Origin: JALCSJ01 sp036788835
GTDB taxonomy: Bacteria; Bacillota; Negativicutes; Acidaminococcales; Acidaminococcaceae
Length of the DNA: 64,000 bases
Direction: 5' to 3'
Assembly: GCA_036788835.1 (NCBI GenBank)
Contig: DAIQMR010000010.1
Coordinates: forward strand, 1-64,000
The notes below the pieces were generated by a model, which worked only from the letters and a program-made list of their open reading frames with translations, was not told where the DNA came from and searched no databases. The position numbers and the translations under genes are program-made. Within the stretch, counting starts at the first letter, position 1, and every line of letters begins with the position of its first letter. Shown in pieces: positions 43,855 to 53,824 of this stretch.

Positions 43855-44313
43855 TTGGCAGAATATATTGGCTATGTTACAGAACGTAAAGGACAAAGGG
43901 CCAAAGTTAAAATAGACAGGAGCATGTACAAAGGAACTAATATTCCTAAGTTTTTAGACTGCTGGAATGCCTGTGAAGCGAAGGTAGGCTGCCAAGTTGA
44001 AGTAGGCAGGCAAGAAGTAAATTCCCGTAAGGCTAAAATGATTGTTTACGGGATTCCGCTTTTGTGCGCAGTGGCGGGAGCTGTTTTTGGCAATGGCATA
44101 GCAAGATTTTTTCGCTGGCCGGTTCTGGAAAGCGTGGCTGGTGGCACATTACTCTGGCTGTTTTTAGGCTGGAGCTATGTAGGGCCATTCAGGAAAGAAG
44201 TCGTGGCTAAAGGCGAGCAGTGGGCTGTTACAGGCATATATTACGGTGAGGAAAAAGCTTCCGCCGAAAAAGCGCAGAAGACTGTTGACAAAACCGAGGA
44301 GGCTAAAGAATGA
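43855..44313 (+). CDS. RseC/MucC-like membrane protein
   Basis: A 152-residue protein with the RseC layout: an N-terminal soluble part with spaced cysteines (CWNACEAKVGC near residue 40), two membrane helices (about 60-80 and 92-110) and a charged C-terminal tail. RseC proteins modulate envelope-stress or redox systems. The TTG at 43855 is chosen because AAGGAGTG lies 7 bases upstream; a GTG at 43846 is inside that ribosome site. No sigma-E/RseA or Rnf/SoxR-reducing genes are adjacent, so its partner is unknown. It overlaps the next gene by 4 bases. Confidence 0.75.
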   Translation: MAEYIGYVTERKGQRAKVKIDRSMYKGTNIPKFLDCWNACEAKVGCQVEVGRQEVNSRKAKMIVYGIPLLCAVAGAVFGNGIARFFRWPVLESVAGGTLLWLFLGWSYVGPFRKEVVAKGEQWAVTGIYYGEEKASAEKAQKTVDKTEEAKE

Positions 44314-44576
44314 GTGGGTCCAGAAGATGGTTTGTATTCTTTTTGTTCATGGCCACAGGGGCTATTATAGGGGGCATGCTGGGAGATGCTATGATGGCTT
44401 CTCAGGTTTTCGGCTCAGGGACATCTTTTCTTGTGCAAAAATTCCAGGTGCTGAATATTCCTCCGGCGGTCATTGATTTTTATGTAATGAAAATAACAGT
44501 GGGTTTTGTGTTTTCTCCTAACCTAGTGGCAATTCTCGGTATGATTCTTGCCATGTTATTATTCAATAGAATTTAA
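44310..44576 (+). CDS. Small membrane protein, DUF4321-like
   Basis: An 88-residue protein with two membrane helices, one at each end (about 7-28 and 62-85), with glycine-rich TGAIIGGMLGD in the first. Similar small proteins of the DUF4321 type often precede maf in Firmicutes; their function is unknown. It overlaps the RseC-like gene by 4 bases, and maf starts 13 bases later. Confidence 0.65.
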   Translation: MSGSRRWFVFFLFMATGAIIGGMLGDAMMASQVFGSGTSFLVQKFQVLNIPPAVIDFYVMKITVGFVFSPNLVAILGMILAMLLFNRI

Positions 44577-44589
44577 GGAGGAGACATAC

Positions 44590-45195
44590 ATGCAGGTGAT
44601 TTTAGCATCAGCTTCTCCCAGGCGTCTGGAACTTTTGCGACAAGTAGGAATCAAACCCCTTGTTATGGTCAGTAATTATCAGGAAACGAAAGAGGGGCTT
44701 GCTCCGGAGGTTTTGGTCAGTGCCAATGCCCTGGGCAAAGGAAGAAACATTTTCACCAGGTGTTCTGAGGATGCTGTAGTGGTGTCGGCAGATACTATAG
44801 TCCTTCTGGATGGGAGAATTCTGGGAAAGCCCCGCAACAGAGAAGAAGCGGGAGAAATGCTCCGTTCCCTTAGTGGGAGGGCTCATTGGGTATTAACCGG
44901 TACAGCAGCATTTTTCAAGGGTAAGCATGCAGTGAGAGTTTCCCGGACCAAGGTTTACTTTCGTCGTTTGACAGAAAATGATATCCAGGGATACATTGCC
45001 ACAGGAGAACCTTTGGACAAAGCGGGAGCCTATGGTATTCAGGGTCAGGGAGCGGTATTTATTACGAAGATTGAAGGTAGTTATAGTAATGTGGTAGGTT
45101 TAGACTTAGCAGATATTTATACTCTATTCGAAGAACTGGATGTGGAAGAGCATGACAAACTTTACAAGATATTCTTTCAAGGCACTGCCTCCTGA
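44590..45195 (+). CDS. maf: Maf-type nucleoside triphosphate pyrophosphatase
   Basis: A 201-residue Maf/YhdE family enzyme that hydrolyses (modified) nucleotides such as dTTP/UTP. The start LASASPRRLELL is the family signature; VVSADTIVLLDGRILGKP near residue 62 and LDKAGAYGIQGQGA near 143 complete it. The ATG at 44590 follows AAGGAGGAG; a longer frame starts inside the previous gene. It overlaps radC by 44 bases. Confidence 0.95.
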   Translation: MQVILASASPRRLELLRQVGIKPLVMVSNYQETKEGLAPEVLVSANALGKGRNIFTRCSEDAVVVSADTIVLLDGRILGKPRNREEAGEMLRSLSGRAHWVLTGTAAFFKGKHAVRVSRTKVYFRRLTENDIQGYIATGEPLDKAGAYGIQGQGAVFITKIEGSYSNVVGLDLADIYTLFEELDVEEHDKLYKIFFQGTAS

Positions 45196-45847
45196 GGCAC
45201 GGCCCCGGGAACGACTTTTAAAGGGCGGCCCCGAAGCCTTGACCATTCCGGAACTTTTAGCCATTATTCTCAGAACGGGAACCAAGGATAAATCAGTTTT
45301 GGATTTGGCAGGGGAATTAGCAGGAACCAGCCATAAATTACGGGAGATAACTAAGCCCGAGTATAGGGACGAATTATTAAAGGTACGTGGTTTGGGACCG
45401 GCCAAGGCAGCCATGATTCTGGCGGCCCTGGAGCTGGGTAAGAGAATTTCCTGGACCGGTCTGGAAGACAGGCAGCGGGTAACAACCGCCCGGGAGGGGG
45501 CAGAGCTTTTAATGCCCCGTTTAAGATTTGCCAATACCGAGCATTTTTTAGTAGTGCTCTTAGATACAAAAAGCAAAGTAATTTCTGTTCGGGAAATTTC
45601 CCGAGGGTCTGTGAATGCCAGTCTTGTTCACGTCCGGGAAGTTTTTGCCCCGGCGGTACTCCATCATGCTACGGCTATTCTGGTAGGTCATAATCACCCG
45701 TCGGGAGAAGTGGCTCCCAGCAAGGAAGACAAAGACTTTACGAAGGAATTGGTTAAGGCCGGAGCAGTTCTGGGGATACCGGTTTTGGATCACCTGGTTA
45801 TCGGTGACGGATTGTTTTACAGTTTTAAAGAGCATGGAGATTTGTAG
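45152..45847 (+). CDS. radC: RadC family JAB-domain protein
   Basis: A 231-residue RadC/YsxA protein: N-terminal helix-hairpin-helix part (ELLKVRGLGPAKAAMILAALELGKR) and a C-terminal JAB1/MPN-type metal domain with VGHNHPSGEVAPSKEDKD. The old link to recombination repair is not supported and the role remains unclear. Two starts are possible (45140 or 45152); 45152 is chosen because of the GGAAGAG just before it. The gene overlaps maf and precedes mreB, a conserved Firmicutes order. Confidence 0.93.
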   Translation: MTNFTRYSFKALPPEARPRERLLKGGPEALTIPELLAIILRTGTKDKSVLDLAGELAGTSHKLREITKPEYRDELLKVRGLGPAKAAMILAALELGKRISWTGLEDRQRVTTAREGAELLMPRLRFANTEHFLVVLLDTKSKVISVREISRGSVNASLVHVREVFAPAVLHHATAILVGHNHPSGEVAPSKEDKDFTKELVKAGAVLGIPVLDHLVIGDGLFYSFKEHGDL

Positions 45848-45865
45848 AAAGAAGGGAAGACCTTG

Positions 45866-46900
45866 ATGTTTGAGTTTTTAAATTCCTTTTCCAAAGATAT
45901 GGGCATAGATTTGGGAACGGCCAATACTTTGGTCCTTTTAAAGGGACAGGGCATTATCATCAGAGAGCCTTCTGTTGTTGCCATAGAAAAAAATAGTCAT
46001 AAAATATTAGCGGTGGGAGCGGAAGCAAAACGCATGATTGGCAGAACACCGGGTAATATTCTGGCCATCCGTCCATTAAAAGACGGGGTCATTGCTGATT
46101 TTGATGTTACTCAGGCTATGCTGAAATTTTTCTTAAAGAAGGCGCTCCACAATAAGCCTTTTGTCAGGCCCAGAGTAGTAGTGGGAGTTCCCTCCGGGGT
46201 TACGGAAGTGGAAAAAAGGGCAGTGATTGATGCGGCTATCCAAGCCGGTGCCAGGGAGGCCTATCTAATAGAAGAACCTATGGCGGCTGCTCTTGGGGCA
46301 GGGCTTCCCGTTCAGGAAGCAACAGGCAGTATGATTGTGGATTTGGGAGGGGGAACCACAGAGGTGGCGATTATTTCCCTGGGTGGTGTGGTAGTAGCTA
46401 AATCCATCCGCATTGCCGGAGATGAAATGGATAAAGCTATAGTACAATACATTAAACGAAAATATAATTTGCTTATCGGCGAAAGAACAGCCGAACATGT
46501 TAAAGTAGAAATCGGCACGGCTATGCCCGTAGACAGACCGGCCAGAATGAATATCAGGGGCAGGGACCTCATAACAGGGCTTCCCAAAACCCTGACCATT
46601 AACCAGAACCATATTAATGAAGCTCTGGCGGAACCTATTGCAGCTATTTTGGAAGCAGTCAAAACCACTCTGGAAAAAACTCCTCCGGAACTGGCGGCGG
46701 ATATTATGGACAGAGGTATTGTTATGACCGGCGGTTCTGCCCTGCTGAGAAATTTTGACAGACTTTTAAGCAGGGAAACAGGCATGCCGGTGGTTATTTC
46801 GGAGGATGCTTTATCCTGTGTGGTTTTAGGAACAGGACAAGCTTTGGAACGAATTGATGTTTTAAAGAGGGGCATTATGGCCTCCCGACGTCGCAAATAA
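45866..46900 (+). CDS. mreB: Rod-shape protein MreB
   Basis: A 344-residue bacterial actin. The ATP-binding motifs are [13 protein letters not shown] at the start, [17 protein letters not shown] near residue 157 and MTGGSALL near 288. It forms membrane-bound filaments that guide the elongation machinery. The ATG at 45866 with GAAGGGAAG upstream is chosen over a TTG one codon earlier. It leads the mreBCD-PBP2-rodA cluster, predicting a rod-shaped or elongating cell; many relatives are cocci, so this is informative. Confidence 0.96.
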   Translation: MFEFLNSFSKDMGIDLGTANTLVLLKGQGIIIREPSVVAIEKNSHKILAVGAEAKRMIGRTPGNILAIRPLKDGVIADFDVTQAMLKFFLKKALHNKPFVRPRVVVGVPSGVTEVEKRAVIDAAIQAGAREAYLIEEPMAAALGAGLPVQEATGSMIVDLGGGTTEVAIISLGGVVVAKSIRIAGDEMDKAIVQYIKRKYNLLIGERTAEHVKVEIGTAMPVDRPARMNIRGRDLITGLPKTLTINQNHINEALAEPIAAILEAVKTTLEKTPPELAADIMDRGIVMTGGSALLRNFDRLLSRETGMPVVISEDALSCVVLGTGQALERIDVLKRGIMASRRRK

Positions 46901-46918
46901 AAGAATTTAGGGGACAGC

Positions 46919-47806
46919 ATGAGAATAAGAAAGCTAAGAGCAATTGTAGCAGCGGTGATTATTCTGCTGATAGTTGGTTTAATACAAGATGGGCGGGCAC
47001 ATTTTCCCATGGTCAACAGGATTATTTTAACGGTCTTGTCACCGGTTAATTTTGTCTTGACTTCTTTAGGCAGCGGGGTTAACAGCGCCGGGAATTATTT
47101 TACTTTCCGCAGCGATCTATTGGCCAAGGATGCTCAGCTGCAAAAAGAAAATGACACACTGCGCCAGGAAAATGCCGACCTGATTGCCATGAAGGCAGAA
47201 AATGAACGACTGGCCCAGCTCCTTAATTTCAAGAACATTCATCCCAATCTGAAATTTACTGCCGCAAAGGTAATCTCCAGAGATATGGGAGATTTTAGAG
47301 ATACGATTTTAATTAACAGGGGAGCAGAAGACGGTCTCCGCTTAAATATGTCAGTGATTAACGGTTCCGGGCTGGTAGGTATAGTAGACGGGCTGTATCC
47401 CCACGTGGCTAAGGTTCTCTTGGTTAATAGTTCCAAAAGCAGACTGGGAGGCATGAATCTCAGAGGAGATTCCAGAGTGGCGGGGATTGTCAGCGGCATG
47501 GCAGGCACAGATGCTTCTTTGGAAATGCGCAATATGGCTCGTAATGCGGACCTGCTGCCAGGCGATACTATTGTTACCAGCGGCTATAGCGGCTATCATC
47601 CGGCTGGTTTGATTATTGGCACCATTGAAGAAGTACAAATGGATCCGGGCGGGTTGACTAAAATTGCTGCCATTACCCCCAGTGTAGATTTTGCTCACCT
47701 GGAAGAAGTAATGGTTATTACTAATTTCAAAGGGTTTGCTGATACTTTGAAAAACAATAAGGGCCAGCAAGCCGGGAAGAACACCAAAGGGGGAGCAAAG
47801 CAATGA
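46919..47806 (+). CDS. mreC: Rod-shape protein MreC
   Basis: A 295-residue bitopic protein: one membrane helix (about residues 7-22), a coiled coil (about 65-100, rich in Gln/Glu/Leu) and a periplasmic beta domain (about 110-275). It links MreB with PBP2 and activates it. The C-terminal tail is basic. It overlaps mreD by 4 bases. Confidence 0.93.
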   Translation: MRIRKLRAIVAAVIILLIVGLIQDGRAHFPMVNRIILTVLSPVNFVLTSLGSGVNSAGNYFTFRSDLLAKDAQLQKENDTLRQENADLIAMKAENERLAQLLNFKNIHPNLKFTAAKVISRDMGDFRDTILINRGAEDGLRLNMSVINGSGLVGIVDGLYPHVAKVLLVNSSKSRLGGMNLRGDSRVAGIVSGMAGTDASLEMRNMARNADLLPGDTIVTSGYSGYHPAGLIIGTIEEVQMDPGGLTKIAAITPSVDFAHLEEVMVITNFKGFADTLKNNKGQQAGKNTKGGAKQ

Positions 47807-48309
47807 CCCACGCTCTTTGGCTTATTTTGGTTTTGTCTTTGTACGCCGCGCAAACTCATTGGTTCATGTTTTTTCGCAGCACCCAGGCTCCTGATCTTCT
47901 GCTTTTGTTTTTGCTGCTATTTTCTTTGGATAGGGGAGGCAAGTCGGGAGCACGCTGCGGTTTTTTCATTGGGGTACTGCAGGATGTGGTGACTTTTACT
48001 TTTTTTGGCTACCATATGATTACCCGTTTATTTCTTGGGCTTTTCTTGGGTGCCAACAAGGAAAAAATCTTTAAGGATAGGCTAGTTACCTTTTTTGTTT
48101 TGGTAGCCATTATCAGCATTTTCATGAAAATCGTGACAACTGTATTTGTCATGCTTTATCAGGGACACATGTTTCCGCTGGTTCCGGTATTACTAAGTAC
48201 GGTGAAATATATGGGATGGAATCTTTTATGTTCTATTCCCATGTGGATTATTTATAGGATTATTCGTGACTATATAGGACAAAGAGAAAATCCTTATTAT
48301 CACTTTTAG
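47803..48309 (+). CDS. mreD: Rod-shape protein MreD
   Basis: A 168-residue membrane protein with about five helices. Sequence identity within the family is low; the assignment rests on size, hydrophobic pattern, the GFFIGVLQDVV stretch near residue 49 and position between mreC and PBP2. Confidence 0.88.
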   Translation: MTHALWLILVLSLYAAQTHWFMFFRSTQAPDLLLLFLLLFSLDRGGKSGARCGFFIGVLQDVVTFTFFGYHMITRLFLGLFLGANKEKIFKDRLVTFFVLVAIISIFMKIVTTVFVMLYQGHMFPLVPVLLSTVKYMGWNLLCSIPMWIIYRIIRDYIGQRENPYYHF

Positions 48310-48326
48310 CAGAAAGGAGTAAGCCG

Positions 48327-50087
48327 GTGCTTAATAAGACATTTGCATATCGCTTAGAAATTATGATGGTTGCAGCAGCTGCTATTATCTTTATACTTAT
48401 TGGCAGAATGGCTTACTTGCAGCTATACAGAGGAGATTATTACGAATCACGGGCTGAAGGCAACAGAACACGTTTCACGCGGATTATTGCCCCTAGAGGG
48501 ATTATTTACGACTGCAACGGAGAAGTGCTGGTGGATAACAAACCGGGTTTCATGGTTTCTCTGGCACGCAGCGGTGACGGATACAAGCCTGAGCTAATTA
48601 ACCGGTTAGCAACCATTATTAATATGCCTCAGGATAAAATAAAAACAATAATCGAGGACAGCAAAGGCAGCGCGGAACCTGTTAGGCTAATCCGCAACGC
48701 CTCTCCGGACATAGTGACTAAAGTGGAAGAAAATATCAGGTTCCTTCCCGGGGTTTTGCTGGAAGTTCAGCCCGTCCGCACCTATTTAAACAAGGATTTA
48801 GCAGTGCATACCTTGGGCTATGTAGGGGAAATCAGTGAATATGAAATTGAGCAGGGGGTTTATAAAGAACTAAAAGCAGGTGATATTGTAGGAAAGTTTG
48901 GCTTGGAAAATTACTATGATAAATATCTGCGTGGTACAGATGGCAGCTATCGTGAAGAAGTAGATGTTAATGGTCGTGTAGTTCAAGTGATGGATAAGGT
49001 TAATCCTGTGCCGGGGCAGTCTTTGGTCCTGACTATTGATGCTAAACTTCAGAGAATAGCTGAGCTGGCCATGGACCGGCAGCTGCATGCCATAGGGGCC
49101 AGGGCTGCGGCGGTTATTGTTATGGATCCCCATAACGGAGAAGTAAAGGCTATGGCCTCTCGTCCGGATTTTGACCCTAACTGGTTTGTGAACGGCATTT
49201 CGGATAAGAACTGGAATCGGATTAATACTGATGGTTTTCACCCTATGACAGACAAGGTTATCGCCGGGGAATATCCACCAGGTTCAACCTTTAAAATTGT
49301 TACCGGTTCTGCTGCTCTGCAAGAAAAGAAAGTCACGCCTAACGAAATGATTTACGACTCCGGCCGGCATCCCTTGGTGGACATGCGTAATGCAGGCGGA
49401 GAAGCTTTGGGCTGGATTGATTTTAAAACAGCTCTGTCTGCTTCGGATAACGTATATTTCTATGAAATGAGCTATCGTCTTGGTATTGATGAACTGGATA
49501 AATATGCGGCGGATTTTGGCTTGGGCAAAAAAACAGGCATTGATTTAGATGGGGAGGCCGCTGGCCTGATTGCTTCTCCTGCTTACAAGACAAAAGTATT
49601 CAAGGAAGACTGGTTTTTAGGGGATACCTTTAATGCTGCCATTGGGCAGGGTTTCACTTTGACTACACCTATTCAAATCGCCCAAATGTTAAGCGCGGTA
49701 GCTTTAGATGGTAAGCGGTACAAACCTCATTTGGTAAAACGGATTCTTTATGATGACGGTAGCTTGTCAAAGGCTTTTGTTCCTGCACCCGTAGGGAATA
49801 TTCCCGTATCGGAAGAGAATCTGAAATTGGTTCAGGATGGTTTGAAGGCTGTAACAAGAGAAGGCGGTACAGCTGCATCGTTAAACAGCATTGCTGTTTC
49901 CGTAGCAGGCAAAACAGGAACGGCGGAGAATCCCCATGGTCAGGACCATGGATGGTTTATCGCCTATGCTCCTGCCGAAGACCCGCAGCTGGTTGTAGTT
50001 TGTCTGGTAGAACAGGGCAGTTACGGTGCAGTATCTGCCGCACCTATTGTTAAAAGCATTTTGGCATATGCTTTTGGCACCAGATAA
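48327..50087 (+). CDS. mrdA: Penicillin-binding protein 2
   Basis: A 586-residue class B PBP (peptidoglycan transpeptidase of elongation). One N-terminal membrane helix is followed by the pedestal domain (about 45-220), with RGIIYDCNGEVL near 54. The transpeptidase domain has Ser320 in PPGSTFK, SASDN near 372 and KTG at 529-531. The start is GTG with AAAGGAG 8 bases upstream. RodA, its glycosyltransferase partner, is encoded 46 bases later. Confidence 0.95.
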   Translation: MLNKTFAYRLEIMMVAAAAIIFILIGRMAYLQLYRGDYYESRAEGNRTRFTRIIAPRGIIYDCNGEVLVDNKPGFMVSLARSGDGYKPELINRLATIINMPQDKIKTIIEDSKGSAEPVRLIRNASPDIVTKVEENIRFLPGVLLEVQPVRTYLNKDLAVHTLGYVGEISEYEIEQGVYKELKAGDIVGKFGLENYYDKYLRGTDGSYREEVDVNGRVVQVMDKVNPVPGQSLVLTIDAKLQRIAELAMDRQLHAIGARAAAVIVMDPHNGEVKAMASRPDFDPNWFVNGISDKNWNRINTDGFHPMTDKVIAGEYPPGSTFKIVTGSAALQEKKVTPNEMIYDSGRHPLVDMRNAGGEALGWIDFKTALSASDNVYFYEMSYRLGIDELDKYAADFGLGKKTGIDLDGEAAGLIASPAYKTKVFKEDWFLGDTFNAAIGQGFTLTTPIQIAQMLSAVALDGKRYKPHLVKRILYDDGSLSKAFVPAPVGNIPVSEENLKLVQDGLKAVTREGGTAASLNSIAVSVAGKTGTAENPHGQDHGWFIAYAPAEDPQLVVVCLVEQGSYGAVSAAPIVKSILAYAFGTR

Positions 50088-50133
50088 GAAAACATATTGA
50101 TATGAGCTAAGAAAATGCTAGAGAGGAGTGCCT

Positions 50134-51243
50134 ATGGATATTCGCAGAATTACCAATCATTTAGACTATATATTATTAGGCAGCGTTATGTCGCTGATCA
50201 TTATAGGCATTACTTTGATTGCCAGCGCAACACATGCCAACGTACCATCACCTACAAGGTTTAATTTTGTCTTTAGGCAAAGCGGGTTTGTTATTATCAA
50301 TCTTCTTTTGGGTTTTTACTTACTGAGATTTGATTACAGAGTGTTGAAAGGTTTGGCCAGACCACTTTATATTATCAATATAATAATGCTCCTGGGGGTT
50401 ATGCTTTTTGGCAGGACAGCCCTAGGTGCTCAGCGGTGGCTGCAGATTGGTCCCATTAGTATTCAGCCCAGTGAATTCGCTAAAGCGATTATGATTGTAG
50501 CCCTAGCATCCTTTGTAGATAAAAAATTACCGACTTTAAATAATTTCCGCAGTTGGCTGCCGATTTTTGGTTTTGTGTTGGTACCATTTCTTTTTGTTGT
50601 GAAACAACCTGACTTGGGAACATCTTTAGTCTTTATGGCAATTCTTTTAGGTACCATGATTGTCTGTGGTTTCAAGAAAAAATATTTTCTGGTTCTGGGT
50701 GGCATGGGGATTGCTTCGGCACCGCTTTTGTGGGCCGTCCTTCACGAGTATCAGAGAAACAGAATCAGAGTTTTTTTGGACCCGGGACTGGAACCTTATG
50801 GCAGCGGTTACCACGTCATTCAATCTATGATCGCCATCGGTTCGGGCTTGTTATTCGGCAAAGGGCTATTTGCTGGCACCCAGAGCCAATTAAATTTTCT
50901 GCCGGAAAATCACACAGATTTTATTTTTGCCGTAGCAGGAGAGGAATTTGGCTTTGTGGGAGTAACGATTATTTTGCTCCTTTATCTTGTGGTTATTTAT
51001 CGGGGCATTTATATTGCTATGCACGCAACGGATAATTTTGGCACGCTTTTAGCGGTGGGCATTGTTTCTATGTTTACTTTCCATGTGTTGGTTAATGTGG
51101 GCATGACCAGCGGCATTATGCCTGTAACAGGGGTGCCTTTGCCCTTTATGAGTTATGGGGTAAGTTCTTTGACCACCAATATGCTGCTGGTAACTTTGCT
51201 TTTGAATATTGATTTACATCCTCAAACATTAAGATTTAACTAA
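50134..51243 (+). CDS. rodA: RodA peptidoglycan glycosyltransferase
   Basis: A 369-residue SEDS-family protein with ten membrane segments that polymerises lipid II with PBP2. Typical stretches are LGAQRWLQIGPISIQPSEFAK near residue 93, KQPDLGTSLVFMA near 150 (holding the catalytic Asp), FLPENHTDFIFAVAGEEFG near 255 and GVPLPFMSYG near 335. The ATG at 50134 has GAGAGGAG upstream; a GTG inside that ribosome site is rejected. Its place after PBP2 makes RodA more likely than FtsW. Confidence 0.95.
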   Translation: MDIRRITNHLDYILLGSVMSLIIIGITLIASATHANVPSPTRFNFVFRQSGFVIINLLLGFYLLRFDYRVLKGLARPLYIINIIMLLGVMLFGRTALGAQRWLQIGPISIQPSEFAKAIMIVALASFVDKKLPTLNNFRSWLPIFGFVLVPFLFVVKQPDLGTSLVFMAILLGTMIVCGFKKKYFLVLGGMGIASAPLLWAVLHEYQRNRIRVFLDPGLEPYGSGYHVIQSMIAIGSGLLFGKGLFAGTQSQLNFLPENHTDFIFAVAGEEFGFVGVTIILLLYLVVIYRGIYIAMHATDNFGTLLAVGIVSMFTFHVLVNVGMTSGIMPVTGVPLPFMSYGVSSLTTNMLLVTLLLNIDLHPQTLRFN

Positions 51244-51252
51244 GGAGCTAAG

Positions 51253-53112
51253 ATGCATAAAGATCTACCTATTGACATTTTGAATTCTGTAGAGAAACCG
51301 GAACGCTATACAGGGCTGGAATTTGGCAGCATCGTGAAAACACCTGAGGAAACTCAAGTGTCTGTTTGCCTTTGCTTTCCGGATACCTATGAAGTAGGCA
51401 TGAGTTATTTGGGATTTAAAATCCTTTATTCTATTTTAAACGGTGTGGAAGGTGTTGCTGCGGAGCGGGCCTTTGCTCCCTGGATTGATATGGAGAGAAA
51501 AATGCGGGAAAGAAATATTCCCTTGAGCTCCGTGGAAACCAGCCGGGTGTTAAGCGATTTTTCTTTGGTGGGTTTTACCTTACAATATGAATTGTCATAC
51601 ACGAATATTGTGAATATGTTGGACATGGGGGAAATTACTATTCTGTCTAAGGACAGGAGAGAAGAGGAACCTTTTGTGATGGTAGGAGGCCCCTGCGTTT
51701 TCAATTGTGAACCATTGGCAGATTTTATTGACTTGGCCATGATAGGTGACGGGGAAGATATTATTGTAGAAGTAGCCGAAGCCTATAAGAAGTGGCAGCA
51801 GGAAGGTAGACCCGGCGGCCGCAAAGGTTTCTTGGCAAGAGCAGTACAGATTCCCGGCACCTACGTACCGGCTTTTTATGATGTAACTTACTATCCTGAC
51901 GGGAAAATACAGGAAGTAAAGCCCAATAATAAATTGGCTCCCAAAATCATTTATAAAAGAGTGGTCAAAGATTTAAATACCGTGGATTATCCTACTCATC
52001 CCATTGTGCCTTATGGCACTGCGGTTCATGATAGGATTATGCTGGAGCTTTTCCGTGGCTGCAGCAGAGGCTGCAGATTTTGTAACGCCGGGATTATTTA
52101 CCGTCCCGTGCGGGAACGGCGAAAAGAAGTAGTGGAAAAGCTGGCCAGGGAATTGGTGGATAATACAGGTTACGACGAGATTTCTCTTTTCTCTCTGAGC
52201 ACAGCTGATTATTCTTGCCTGGAAGATTTGGTAAAAGATTTATTGAGCCAATACAAGGAAGAACGCATCGGTATTTCCCTTCCCAGTCTGCGCATTGATA
52301 GTTTCTCCGTGAAACTGGCCCAAGAGGTTCAGACTGTACGGAAAAGCGGTTTAACTTTTGCCCCGGAAGCCGGCAGTCAGAGAATGCGGGATGTTATCAA
52401 TAAGGGCGTTACCAAAGAAGATTTAATGAACGCGGTGGAAGCGGCTTTCCAAAATGGCTGGTCCAGCGTCAAGCTGTATTTCATGATTGGCCTGCCGGGA
52501 GAAACGGACGAAGATATTGTAGAAATAATGAATCTGGCAAAATCCGTTCAATATAAATACAGGCAGGTAACCGGGCACGGCGGTGCCAGGGTAACAGTCA
52601 GCGTTGCCAATTTTGTGCCTAAACCCTATACTCCTTTTCAATGGGTGGGACAAAACACCAAAGCAGAATTCGATAGAAAACATATGCTGCTAAAAAACAG
52701 TATGAATGTGAAAAACATAAATTACCAATACCATGATTCTACCACCAGCCTTTTGGAGGGAGTCTATGCCAGAGGTGACAGGCGTTGTGGAGGTGCCTTG
52801 TATCAGGCCTGGAAATTAGGGGCAAGATTCGACGGCTGGAGTGAGTGCTTTTCCTTTGAGCGCTGGGAGGAAGCTTTTGCCCAGGTTGGTTTAGATATGA
52901 GTTTCTATAATGCCAGGGCAAGAGAAAAGGATGAAGTATTCCCCTGGGAGCATGTGAGTCCGGGAGTGGAGAGAAGCTTCCTGTGGCGGGAATACGAAAA
53001 ATCCCAAAGAGCGGAGCTCACCCATGATTGTCGCCGCAGCACCTGTACAGGCTGCGGTATATGTCAAAATATAGATGTGCAGATTATTGACTGGAAGGAT
53101 AATGCCAAATGA
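51253..53112 (+). CDS. B12-binding-like radical SAM protein (TIGR03960 type)
   Basis: A 619-residue radical SAM protein. The N-terminal domain (about 40-180) resembles a B12-binding fold. The cluster motif is FRGCSRGCRFC (near residue 272). The C-terminal part has further cysteines, including CTGCGICQ near the end, which may bind another Fe-S cluster. This family is regularly encoded next to a DUF2344 protein and RNase G in Firmicutes; its reaction is not established. It overlaps the DUF2344 gene by 4 bases. Confidence 0.88.
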   Translation: MHKDLPIDILNSVEKPERYTGLEFGSIVKTPEETQVSVCLCFPDTYEVGMSYLGFKILYSILNGVEGVAAERAFAPWIDMERKMRERNIPLSSVETSRVLSDFSLVGFTLQYELSYTNIVNMLDMGEITILSKDRREEEPFVMVGGPCVFNCEPLADFIDLAMIGDGEDIIVEVAEAYKKWQQEGRPGGRKGFLARAVQIPGTYVPAFYDVTYYPDGKIQEVKPNNKLAPKIIYKRVVKDLNTVDYPTHPIVPYGTAVHDRIMLELFRGCSRGCRFCNAGIIYRPVRERRKEVVEKLARELVDNTGYDEISLFSLSTADYSCLEDLVKDLLSQYKEERIGISLPSLRIDSFSVKLAQEVQTVRKSGLTFAPEAGSQRMRDVINKGVTKEDLMNAVEAAFQNGWSSVKLYFMIGLPGETDEDIVEIMNLAKSVQYKYRQVTGHGGARVTVSVANFVPKPYTPFQWVGQNTKAEFDRKHMLLKNSMNVKNINYQYHDSTTSLLEGVYARGDRRCGGALYQAWKLGARFDGWSECFSFERWEEAFAQVGLDMSFYNARAREKDEVFPWEHVSPGVERSFLWREYEKSQRAELTHDCRRSTCTGCGICQNIDVQIIDWKDNAK

Positions 53113-53804
53113 AATTACGTTTACAGATAACTAAAGAATCCGGTATTCGCTTTATCTCTCATTTGGAATATCAGGCTACCTTAGAGAAAGCCATTAGACG
53201 GGCCAAGCTGCCGGTAGCTTATTCACAGGGCTTTAATCCCCACATGAAATTTTCTCTGGCTTCGGCTTTGGGAGTAGGCATTACCAGCGATTGTGAATTT
53301 GTGGAAATAGAATTAACAGAGGATATGGCAGTGGATAAAGCCATTGTCCAGCTAAGCAAGGCCTTGCCCATGGGGATTCATATTAAGGCCGGTGATATGG
53401 TGGATAAGAAAGAAGCCAAGCTCATGGCCAGTGCCGCAGGGGCAGAGTATCTGGTACAGGTTCCCTGCACAGCTGACCCGGCAGATGGGATTCATGCTTT
53501 TAATGTGGCCACCCAGGTCCTTTTCGCCAAACCTATTCCCAAGGGACATGGGAAAACCAAAGAAATTGATGTGAAAAATTTTATTCCTGCTGTTTCCGGC
53601 AAATATGCCAACAATATTCTGGAACTAAAATTTTCTTGTAAAATAACCTTAACAGGCAGCATGAAGGCAGCGGAATTGCTGCTGGTTCTCAGAGACCAAT
53701 TTCAGGTGCCTCTGGTTTATGAAGCGGCGGATATTAGAAGAACTGCTTTATATGGACTTAATGAGAAGGGACATAAAAGCCCCTTGCTGCATGTTCAAGA
53801 GTAG
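53109..53804 (+). CDS. DUF2344 / TIGR03936 radical-SAM-associated protein
   Basis: A 231-residue partner of the preceding radical SAM gene. Family features are RFISHLEYQATLEKAIRRA near residue 17, SQGFNPHMKFSLASALGVG near 43 and a C-terminal alpha/beta part. The family is found linked to the TIGR03960 radical SAM protein and often fused to it, which supports a shared job. The overlap of 4 bases indicates coupled translation. Confidence 0.88.
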   Translation: MKLRLQITKESGIRFISHLEYQATLEKAIRRAKLPVAYSQGFNPHMKFSLASALGVGITSDCEFVEIELTEDMAVDKAIVQLSKALPMGIHIKAGDMVDKKEAKLMASAAGAEYLVQVPCTADPADGIHAFNVATQVLFAKPIPKGHGKTKEIDVKNFIPAVSGKYANNILELKFSCKITLTGSMKAAELLLVLRDQFQVPLVYEAADIRRTALYGLNEKGHKSPLLHVQE

Positions 53805-53824
53805 GTAGGAAGAGGGGATCAGCT

